Source of the DNA: Pyrocephalus nanus
Taxonomy: Eukaryota; Chordata; Aves; Passeriformes; Tyrannidae
NCBI GenBank assembly: GCA_038380795.1
Contig: CM076267.1
Location: 7,919,501-7,983,500 of the forward strand
DNA length: 64,000 nucleotides
Direction of reading: 5' to 3'
This document shows positions 53,333-64,000 of this stretch, piece after piece. The notes beneath the pieces were generated by a model, which was not told the DNA's origin, made no database searches, and saw only the letters and a program-made list of their open reading frames with translations. A program made the position numbers and the translations under genes. Within the stretch, counting starts at the first letter, position 1, and each line of letters begins with the position of its first letter.

Positions 53333-56300
53333 GTAAGAATTTTCCTCTGAATCTCTGATGATTATCTAATAAGGTGTTTGAAGCCATTCATAAGTCAGAG
53401 TTCTACCAAAGCATTTGTAGCTTTTGTAAGGATACCTCAGACTGTGCGTTTTAGCCCAAACTAAGACCTTTAGTGAAACCTAACCAGACCTTAGTTCTAA
53501 ACCCTCAAAGCACAGTGGTTGTCTTGCATGAACAGTTAATGCTATAAAACCCATTGTTAACAAATAATTTTATTTTATTCTATTTATTTTATTTGATTAG
53601 GGATGGTTGTACATATTACATGGTATTATACGTGTGTGAAATATGTAATATAAACCAATATGTAATATATCATCTATATGGGCTAAGGGGGTCACTTAAA
53701 AATCACATCACTGTGATTGGTGCTCCAATCAACTGACAGCAACAAACAACTGAGAGTTTTAAGAAGGGAAGGCAGTGGGCTCTGTCCTTTTACCCCTTGA
53801 CAGAAGTGCTATGCATATTCCCAGTGGGGTGGAGGATGGTGACAGTGAAGAGGATGTCCTGCCTCACTTCATAGCACAGATGGGACAGAAGGCAAAACTC
53901 TTCCAGAGGTGGATAGCGTGTTCTCTGGAATTTTGGCTTTTTCGTAAGATAAATATTTTAAAAGTGTGTGCAAAGTGCTTTCCAGCTTTAAAAGGAAAAA
54001 AATACAGAGAGCATGATGGTAGTTCCCCTATTTTGGGAAAATACTGTTTCATTGTGATCTTGAGATTATTAGATGACTAAAATCAGTGGGATTTCTTCCA
54101 TGTTACTCAAGGTTATGTTTTCACTATAAATGTCTTGTCAAAACTTGGCTGTCTAATTACTGCTTGCCTCAAGATGTCCAGTGACAGCAAGATCAAAAGA
54201 TGCATTGTATGTTCTGAGAAAAATCCTTATTCTATCCATATTATGTCTTCATTTTAATGTAATCAAGGAAATGGTTCCCTTAGAGAGAAGGAAAGCAGTA
54301 TAGTTGTTGTTTCTTACTGTACTTGAGGCACTATTTTTTCCGGTTGTTTTCCCCTGAACTGAATATATCATCTGTAAATTTTTTATAAGTGGAAATTTCT
54401 GTTTCTAAATGTATTATTTTGTTTTTTCATAGATTATTTTGAGTCATAAGTATAGAAAGTGAAGTGAAGATATACATCTATGAACTAGCTGTTTTTAACA
54501 TAGCTTTTTTAGCACATCCCTTTCTCCTATGCAGTTTGATTTTCACAATCAGGTCCTGTACTGCATTGAAAACATAATATATTTGGTTTTCTTCTTTTTT
54601 GGTGTTGTTTCTGGGCCCACCCTCCCCCTACCGAAGAAGTTCCAGTTAATTCAGAACTCACTCTCATAACCTTCTTTAAAAGGTTCTTCCCAGTGCACAC
54701 TTGCTTATGCTTGTGTCTGCTGATAGCACTTTTCCCTGGTTTTGAGGGCTATTGCACTTTACTGGAAAACAGAAGGGAGAGTTGTGACATCCATTATGAA
54801 TGTTGTAATATAATCTGTCATCTGGACAGAACTGTCAGGTGATGGGATATAAAGTTGGTCTTCACAGCACAAACTTACACTCAAATTAGTAGTTCTGCCT
54901 GAAGAGCAGCCCCAATCCCAGTCCCATATGCAGATGTAGGCTGGGTCAGCTGCCTGACAGCAATACAAAGCTTCAGGAATGTTCCTCATTTAAAATAGAA
55001 AGAGACTGTGATTTTTGCAAAGCTACTGCATGAACTGTGGGCATCAGCAGTTGTGAACCAAAACTGACTTTTACCTATTGCCCTGTACCTGTTTCTTTCG
55101 GCATATATTCCTTTCAGTGATGAACCAGTTCTGAAACTCTTTCAGACACCAATACCTCTTCATTTGTCTCTGCTTTCTTAATTTCATTGTCTGTGCTGTT
55201 GAACTGTTCCTCCAGTCAGTTTGGGGGAAGAGATGTACTCTGGTGTAGTCAATGAAATGAGGATCTATTTTCATGCTAAATGCCTATCCTGGTGTTTCCC
55301 TGGTGGCCCCCCTTGCTGCTCTCTTGGGGGGTAAGCAAACTGACTCTGCATCTCTGACTTTGATGCCTCTGATGCATCTGGTAAGAACACATTTCTGTTG
55401 GCACATAAACTTTAGTGGTGGCATCACAGAGGCTTATCATCACCAAAACATATGCTTTGGACCGTGTGAGAAGGAATCACACTTACAATGGAGTTTTGTG
55501 AGTGAGTTTGGGCAACTTTCTCTCATCTGTGTATAGAGTAAGGCAGCAGAAATAATTGAGAAATGGGGTTGAGATAAGAATAGTAAGTGAAGGAAAGTCT
55601 CGATGTGATCATCTGTAGGCAACCACCTCTCCTGTCCATAACACTTATATGCTCTGGCACTTACTTTTACAGCATAAATTTTTTCTTTTGTTTTTAAAAA
55701 ATCCCAACTAAATCCAGTCTTCCCTGTGGGAACTGCAGAATGTCTGGCTCCCAGGTGACAAAGATGGGAGAATTCTGAAAGCCTACTAGACTTTTCTTTA
55801 TATCAAACTAATTCAGACTGATATTGGATTGTGTAGTGATGAGCAAAGGCTCAAAACTCATAAACAGCTGAATCAGGTATTTAAAAATCTAAATCACAAA
55901 TGATATCTCTACAGTAAAAATGAAATCTGAGTTAAAAATGAGATTCAGAAAATCTGGGATCTGGTCTTGACCTTAATGTTTATTTTATTTATTCAATTGC
56001 TAAAATAACCACTATTACAAAAGACCAAGTGCTGTAATTTTGGTAATGATGGACTATCACCTTGGTTCATCCATCATTAGTCCTTGGAGTTTGACTTTTA
56101 AAAGTGAAATGTTGACAGTGGTTAAGTGTGCATAAACATGATTTGCTAAAGGTTGTGGTCCTAAAAGATCTGAATTAACAAATATAAGAAGGTCAGTTCA
56201 CTATGGTTGTGAAGGTCAGTCTCATCTTTTTAATGATATAAAGTTTTATATCTTCTTATCTGCTGCTGTATCTGCTTCATTATTTTATTTTGGCAATGTT

Positions 56301-59300
56301 AGATATACAGATCTTCTCATATACTTTGGATAAATAACTATGTTGCATAATTCAGGAAAATATCAGGCAGTCCTGAATATTTGAGCATTCTCTGCCCAAG
56401 ATGTTGCAAATAATTTCCCTTCCTTGTCATTAACATTAAAATTCTGACTTTCTTCCAAGGTGTCTCAACCCTTACTCCAGCCATTTTTCAGGAGGAAATA
56501 GCAGGAGCTTTTGTTTAACATTCAGATGACTCCTCTTTTGTTTCATTGATAGTTTCTATAGACCTTCAACCTCATCACCTTTGCGTAGGTCCAATATCTT
56601 GCTCTTCCTTGGGAATTGCAAAATCAATTTGGTTCAAAGCTTTATGTAGTGCAGTGTAGTTCAGAGGTGGAACACTCGGGGTGTAACATGCAATAAGCAT
56701 TTAATCCTCTACAATTTTATACAATTTTATTTGCTTTTCCTTCTTTTTTTCAGACTCTGATTTGACTTTGTTTACATGAAGGTTGCAGGGTATATACTTC
56801 AAGTAGCCAAGGCACCTCTTTTTCTGTTGGATTTGAAACTTACTTTTGTTTCCTGCTCAGTACCACCCTCTGGTATGTTCTGGAGCAGGGATTTTTTCAG
56901 TGCTTTGTGCTGCAATGATTTAATTTTGGATAGAATGATTAAATATTCATTGATCTTGAGTGTTGCACAGACTGTAACAGGCAAAGTACTTGACTGTGAG
57001 TGGAATATTTGACTCCCAGACTAGATGTCAAAAGTCTGCAATATGTTTTATGCAACCCTACTGCTGCATAGCTTGAAACTATGTAATTATATAATTTAGA
57101 CAGGGATTTTAATCATTAGAAGTAACAAATCAGTAAGCATGGATAAGAAAGGATCTTTGAGAGTTTTTAAATAGAGAACGATACTGAAGGTGAGCTCAAG
57201 AGCCTGTAAATTTCCACATTTCAGACAAGTGACATAACAAAATGCTGTTGAGCTGGAGAAGGAACAAGAGGAAAACAATTCATTAAAAAAATATTGAAAG
57301 AAGAAAAAACTGGCTCTGAAAAATGCTGTGTTCTCTTTTCTAGTTTCCCTAAATTCTCGTTAACTGAACGCCTGCTTGCTAGAATAGAAAGTGGTTAGTA
57401 AAAAGCTTTTATGTAATTTAATAAAAAAACCAGCAGTATAGTGCTGAAGTAGAAAAAACATCCAAGGTTTCTTTGTGCTGGAATCTTTGATTATAGCACT
57501 ATTGTAGAGTTTTATCACACTGTAATTACAGGTACGTGAAATGCCCTGTGCCTGATAACACAGTGCTTTCATACAATTTGATTTCTTTTCTAAAATGGTT
57601 CCTGATTTGTAATGCTCTGAAGTACCTGTTCTGTTTTCAGGCTAAAAGTTTCAAAGGAGGCCTGTTTGACTTACAGCCTACTTCCCACTAAATTTAGTTG
57701 TTTGCAAGATGAATGGTGACATCTAGTCATAGGGACTTAAAATTTATTTTTAATCGTACTGATAGGTGAATGCTGAGTAGCTGTGGTTGTTAGTTACATT
57801 CCAATAGCAATTTCTGTAAACTTTTGGGATGAGTGTTCTGTAAATTGCTGATGAGCGTGTCATCAAAAAGTTTCTTCACCAAGGCAAGTTTGTGCCAGAT
57901 GCCTCCAAAATAGTCTTTCGAGTTTTTTGTTTGTTTGTTTCTTTTGTCTTTCAGTGTTAAAATATCACTCTATGCGATGAGAGCAAGTTGTAAAAGAAGG
58001 GAGCAAAGGATTGTCTGAGAGGGTAATGTTGAATGTATTAATTGCTTTAGCTTAGTGCTCTCTGTTCAAATCAAAGAAAGGTTCTTCTAACCCATGGTCT
58101 GGGGTGCTCTGAGCTGGCTGATGACGGGGTTTATTTCTTTGGATTTCATTTCAGATAGTGTCTCGGGATATAAAAACCTCATATACTAAAAATATGTTTT
58201 TAGCCTCCTAAATCCTTTGGTGTGCCTGTCGTTCATAATCACAAATTTTAAGCTTTTAACTTTTCCAATTTGATGCTAGGAAAAGCAGACATTGCAAATC
58301 TGATCTGGTGTGCTTTGGAGGGAGGCTTTGTGTCTGATTTCTATAAAGTATGACTAGAGAATCTGTGAGAGAGAAGGTAAAGACAAAAATCTACTTTCTG
58401 CTGTTCAAGAGACCACTTACAACAAAATTAATGTACCAGAATCCCAAGGAGAAACTGTGAGAGGAAATTACAACACAAAAGAGTAATGACTAATAGCCTT
58501 TGACAGATCTTCACAGCTGCAGGGTTTCTAATGGCAGGAAAAGCTGTGCACCCTAATAGTCCCGGACTATTTTTCCTGAGCCATCTATGTATTTGCAATT
58601 GCTGAGTGTTTGTATGTACTTTTTTGTATCACATTTGATATTTTTTTGTAATCCTTTTTCAGTTCTTCTAATGGTTGTGTGTAAACCCATATAAGCAACA
58701 GTAAAATCTTTAAAACAATTAGGGGAGAAAATATTGTAGTGATTGAAACACCTCTAAAACGTAGCTTAGGGAATGTCAGCATCTGGTGCGCTGTTCGAAT
58801 CCTGAAGAATCTGACGTGGTCAGATGTACACTGTGGTGTACAGAAATTTTATGACTTCAGTTCATCAGAATTTTTCTTTAAGGCTGCATGGCAGTTTCTT
58901 AATTGCTGGAAGAAGAAGTTACTGTAACATGTGAGATCTACTGCAACAAAAGTCGTGGTTCCAGTTCAGCTTCAATTCAGGATTTACTTGGAGCTTGGTT
59001 TAAAAATATTTATTTGGCTCTAAATTAAAAACTTGATTATGTTCTGTTGTAAGCCTTCAGTTGTGGCTTGTAATTCAACTGACAAGCTTTCTTAGAGCTT
59101 TCTTAGGATTTAAAAGGATTTATTATCTTTTCATTAATCCAACAATTTAACTAATTGGATTATTTGATTCAAATACAATATTGAAGTCAGCTTTCTGGTT
59201 TGACCTTGATTTGATTTTTATGCTGCTTTATTGCTGATTTAATTTACAGTTATTGACATTAGTTCTTGAAGTTTTGTTTTTTTTAATTATATTTACAATA

Positions 59301-62300
59301 TCAGGTTATTTTTCTTTCAAGAAAAGTGGAATGACTTGGTTAAAACCCTGAACCAGTTTCATTTCATCATACATCTACTTTCTCATACTTAGTAACAAAA
59401 CCCTGGGACAAATTGAACAGCAATCAGCAGCAATCTTGGACATGATTCCACTGAATAACATGTCACACTTAGCTTGTAAGTAAAGATGTAAAGAATTTAC
59501 ATCACCTAGAGTTTACTAAACCTGAAGACATTAAAAATTTTGCCGTAGTTCTCACTGTAGTTGAAGCTTCAGCCACTCATAACTCAATCCATTTCTGTTT
59601 AGGTGCATATTTACTCATAATTTTTTTTTTCTTTTTCTTTCTTCTTTAGTAAAAAATTGCTGTTAGGGAGAAAATGGATAATTTTCACATATTTATATAT
59701 GGTGATGGTTATGACAGACCTTCCTCTAGGATGGAAGTACAGGATAGAATAGAATTATACAGAAACTTAATGTCAAAGATGAAAAAAAAAAACCCTTAAT
59801 GATAGCAGAATTTTTCTTACAAACATGAACTCATTTTTAAAAAGAAAGTTCTATTTTCCTTTCTGGGAAAAAAAAAAAAAAAAGCTATGGAGTGCTCTGT
59901 TTTCCTTCCTTTTAGATTTATTGCCTTTTCACCAATTAGGATTTAGAGAAATTATGCTTCATGAGCATCCTTCCATTCTGACTTCTTTCATATGGTTCTT
60001 TTTTTTAATTTCTCCTTTCCACTGAAAGTAAAAGTGACTGAAAGAACTCACACTTTGCAATTTTAAGCAAATTTTGCACTTTTTACTAAGAATTTTTTTT
60101 TTACTTGATTAAAAATAGTACATTTACATTTGCACATGGTTACCAGCATGGAAATAGTGGTGCTCATTTATTTTTTTTTTTTAATTTAATTTTTCTTTCA
60201 GACCTTATAGTGAAATTTTTAATCTTACTCATTGTAGTTCTATTCATGTTTAGCTTTTACAAAACCCCATTATTTCAACTTCCACACTTTCCAAGTATTT
60301 TTTTTTAGCTTGAATTTGAATTACATTATCATGGCTAAAATTAATGTCCCCCTTTTTTTTTTCTCCTGATTCTGACAATCACTGTAAATATGTTTATTTA
60401 GTGAATGCTGGTGAGTTCTATGTCAGGCTATCTTTCTATATGTCTAGTGGGATCCAGATAGTTTCCTCATCCTACAGGAAGTCTCAAGCAGTGTAGCATT
60501 GCATCATTGGCATTTTGACTGAGAAGGAGTGACAGAGAAGGGATTTACCTGTATCCAAGGGATCTGAGCCTTGGGAGTCATGAATTGCTACAGAAATGAG
60601 GATAATGTTTGTTTTATGCTGTCCTTGCTAATAATCTAATGGCTTGTTCACGTGTACTAAGTGAAATAGCTCTTCACTGAAGATTTAAACTCTTCCTTTC
60701 TCCATTGTCTTCTGCAGTTGTTAAAGGCAGTTGATGAAGGAAGTACAAGAAGGATTAAACGAGATAAAATTGTAAAGTTGCATGTATGAACTGATGTCTA
60801 CTAAACAACTCCTAGATGGCTTTGTTTTTCCCAAGACGAAACCTAGGATATTGAGAAATGTAGAAAGCAGGAAGGTTACATCACATAAAATAAAAATTGA
60901 GCACTGCTACACCAAAATGCCTTTGTGGGAATTACTTTTTTTTTTTTAACCAGGTGGATAGGAACTAACAAGGGATGGAGAAAGAGGCAATAATTACAGT
61001 AGAAACCTTCAAGTCCTCAAAACCTTCAGATGGAAATGATTGGGATGGCTGAAATGTTTTAGGTGATAATTGAGGGAAACTAGGATAGGAAATGCTCATT
61101 TGAAGGAAAAGGAGAGGGAAAATTAACTCCCCAGCTCTTGATCACCAGCAGTCTTGAATGTACCTGTGTCTCTGGGTTTGGTGATGCATTCAATCTAAGG
61201 AAAATGTGCATTGTTTGTTCTTCCTGTTTGTGTTGTACATGGTTTCTATGAGTTGATATTTAGAAATTTGTTAACAAATAATATTTCCAAGTGGTTTTAC
61301 CTTTTGAATCACAATTCATGCAACTTTTGATAAATAAATAAATGCAAGGCAGATTTGACACTGTTGTCCCAACAATGTTTGGGAAGTGCTTGGATATCTG
61401 AATTCCAAATAATATTGTTTTCAGTCATCTTTGGGACTCTGTTACTATGTTCTCTTTATTCCATGAGGGCAGAATTTTGTTCAAGAAGTGTGATTGTGAT
61501 GCAGTCCTGCTCCTAAAGCAGGAAAGGAATCTAACAGCCAAGAGTCCTATTTCTTATAACATGCTGTTAGCTTTTCTGAGTTTTTTAGTATCCACCATAA
61601 CACTGAAAATGGAAAAAGAATATTCAGGTTCAGAGGAGAAGTTTTATGACTAACTCTGTTCATAAATCTGGAAAAATCTGGCAAAAGAAATCATTTCCTG
61701 AACAGTTTTCTGCACTGAGTGTTCTTCAATATTAATGTTTTTCTCTCTGCCACACAGAGGAGGGTTGAGAGGAGTGTGAGCCTTGCTGAAGTGACATTAT
61801 GTCAATGAGACTTCCTTCGTGTTGCATGTGCAGTGGCTCTTAGAAAAAGTGGTGCACTGCCCTTGGAAGAATGGTCCAGAATATAGAACCACTTCACTGA
61901 AGAAAGAACATTTTTCGCAGTTGAATGTTTGAGTGTATAATGCTAACATCTCATCAGTGTCTCTTCTTTCAGAGACAATATTTGGTTACTACTGCTAATA
62001 ACAGTGAGTTATAAATACTGGATGCTCAGTAAATATACCAACTCAATCCTAGGTTGGGGGTAGGGGAGAGGATTTTTTGATGCTTTGAGAGCTTCACGAC
62101 GATTAGTTGGAAGATCACGTGTCCGAACAGCAGTGGGAAAACAGACTGGCAAGGCATATGGATGGAGAGAATTTCAGAAGGCTCTGACGGAATGTTTTGG
62201 TCTCAGATTCTTCTTCACTTAGTAGTAACTATTTTCTGAATGGAACAAGCAATTATTATTCAGTAGCATTTTATACTTCTGTGTCTTACTATGTGGCTTC

Positions 62301-64000
62301 ATGGCAAGCAAGGCAGCTGAAAATCAAGCTTTTGTTAAAGCAGAAAGAAACATCTGAAGGGCAATTAAGATTTTTGTTCTCTTAAAGCTTGTCTTTATTT
62401 TTGACTACAGCCATAATAAAAGTCTAATGAAAGATAGTCTTTCTTGGGGTAGAAACTGTTTCTTTTATACGTCTTCATTATTGCTACATTCTACAGCTAT
62501 AGGACACTGACTTCAACACAAGAATTAAAATTCTTGAAGAAAGTATAGTTTACCTTCTCTGTTATGGGTAGAATACTTTAAAGTGCCAGTCAATGAAATG
62601 CAAAAAACCTTGAAAAGATGCATCTTGAGATAGAAAGAAGTCCTTCAGCTGCAGCTTTTTACAGTTCCATTTATGTCAATTTGAGTACACTGATTTATGT
62701 CAGGCAGGGTTTTAAAACCTGTATCTAAATGGCAGCTATGGTAAGGACTATTCAATATTTAAAAAATGTGCTACCTAATGTAAAATTAATAGTACTGCAT
62801 GTAATCTCTGTGATGGCTGAAGAAGAGAGTAAAAAAAAAAAAAAATTATAAAGAAAAATATTTGTATTTACCTGTTGCAAAGTAGTACTTCTATGAGTAG
62901 TTGAATTTTATAATTGGTTTTATTATCTTTTCTTAGCAGAAAAACTATTCTTTGCAATTGCTAACCAGTAGCTAAGTAAAATAATTGATTCAAAATTTTT
63001 TCTAATTAAAGATGATAATCTTTTCTTACCTTATTACGAATGTCATATAATAAATACATTGACTCGTAATTTGGTGCTTTAGGCAATTGGAAATGTTTTT
63101 TCCCTCAATATTATTTTCATATCTTCTCTAGAGAAGAAATAGGAAAAAGTAGGATCCAATGCAGAATCTCCTTGGCAGAGTTTACGATAAACAGAAAGAA
63201 ACTTTCAGTTTGGCATCAGACAATGTGGAATTTTTCAGTATTAGAGCAAACTGAAGGAGAAGTTCACCTCCATATTTACTGCCAGAACCTTCTTGATTGC
63301 TCATCCAGTCAGTTTAGCAAGTAGCATTCACTGTGGTTAAGTTTGTTTAGTAGTTTTAGAGGTGTCTGGGTGGACAGAGGGGACTACGAAGTTCGTAAGA
63401 GCCATCTCTAGGCAATAAAAACACTGAATATCATGGATATAGCTGGGGTTTGCATTCAGGCCTCAAGGGCCACGCTTGCTGATCTGGTTTTTGTGCTCTG
63501 ACCGTTCCACAGAGCTCAGTTTGCACAGGTTGAACTATAGCAGAAGTTTCCTCAGAAGTCGTGTGTGTTCACCCTGCCTGGAGAGAGGCTGCTCTGGTGC
63601 TCTGTGAAGTTGTGGCTGTCTGGAGCAGGGCTGGTTAGTTCAGAGGATGGGAGGGTCACCTTTGGAAGGGTCACTTTTGGTTTTATCTCTGTGAGGGTAT
63701 GCCAGTTATGCAGCATACAGTGACCTTCGTTTCTCTTTGTCGATTCAGGGTAGTATAGCACCACAAATGGATATTTATTTTGCTTTATTTTTCTTGCCCA
63801 GTCTTCTAGAGTGCAAGAGGTTTAAACTAGTTAAAGAAACCCTCAAAATAAAAGCCCAGGAGAAGTAAAGGAAAAAAAAAAAAGACCTGTGCTTGGAGCC
63901 TATCATAAACAAGAAATAAAAAACCTGTGGAAAACAGCTTCATAGTTTATATTTCAGAACATTTTCTCTTCCTGTAGTTTAAATGTTAAAATGGACGAGT

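Larger units (their letters stand above)
32271..64000 (+). other. DPP10: 5' portion of a large DPP10 intron
   Basis: After the GTAAGT donor at 32271, no sequence matching the next DPP10 exon (the TDVVYKSENG region) was seen up to the window end, so at least 31.7 kb belongs to this intron. Very large introns are usual in the 5' half of DPP10. Contents seen are a short CR1 fragment near 35.8 kb, a minus-strand CR1 3' end near 45.7 kb, poly-T and TTTTG tracts, possible regulatory blocks near 47.9 and 49.6 kb and a possible cassette exon at 53.3 kb. The longest open frame (37455-38024, minus, 189 codons) has no recognisable homology. From about 54 to 64 kb only AT-rich sequence with short poly-A/T runs was noted. 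Confidence 0.85.

Noticed and set aside
53775..54080. 101-codon + strand frame with an acidic stretch (GVEDGDSEEDV)
   Set aside because: No recognised family, no promoter or splice context, and a length expected by chance in a 64 kb window.
61971..62011. Possible microexon between TTCTTTCAG and GTGAGT
   Set aside because: In the phase carried from the DPP10 exon it meets a TAA stop and its length of 31 nt breaks the frame; it matches no known DPP10 sequence.
1..64000. CRISPR arrays, tRNA or rRNA genes, bacterial-type operons, endogenous retroviruses with LTRs
   Set aside because: None of the required signatures (regular spaced repeats, cloverleaf boxes, long coding frames, paired LTRs) was seen; the window is a vertebrate intron.

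Overview
The window looks like vertebrate nuclear DNA, most probably from a bird. It is AT-rich and gene-poor, has no long coding frames, and its recognisable interspersed repeats are CR1-type LINEs. One of these keeps the CR1 3' terminus, and none shows a mammalian L1 or Alu signature. Crocodilian or turtle DNA also carries CR1 and cannot be fully excluded.

Only two protein-coding exons are recognised, both on the + strand and both from the DPP10 gene (dipeptidyl peptidase-like 10, an auxiliary subunit of Kv4 potassium channels). The exon at 23856-23970 encodes the start of the common part of the protein: the juxtamembrane segment and the transmembrane helix. The exon at 32175-32270 encodes the beginning of the extracellular part. 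Reading phase joins correctly between them (phase 1) and the splice sites are consensus. The paralogue DPP6 fits worse at diagnostic positions.

Layout: 1-23855 is the intron (or 5' flank) upstream of the transmembrane exon and holds a 3'-terminal CR1 copy at 18571-19720. 23971-32174 is an 8.2 kb intron carrying a deleted CR1 on the minus strand and an older CR1 remnant on the plus strand. 32271-64000 is the first 31.7 kb of a very large downstream intron; the next conserved DPP10 exon was not found. That intron holds two more CR1 pieces, several mononucleotide tracts, stretches whose texture suggests conserved noncoding regulatory DNA, and one 33-nt sequence that would work as a frame-preserving cassette exon.

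No first exon, CpG island, tRNA, rRNA, CRISPR array, ERV with LTRs or independent gene could be supported. No novel biological system is evident. The best leads are the cassette-exon candidate, three putative regulatory blocks and the structure of the CR1 copies. All conservation statements rest on memory of family sequences, not on searches.
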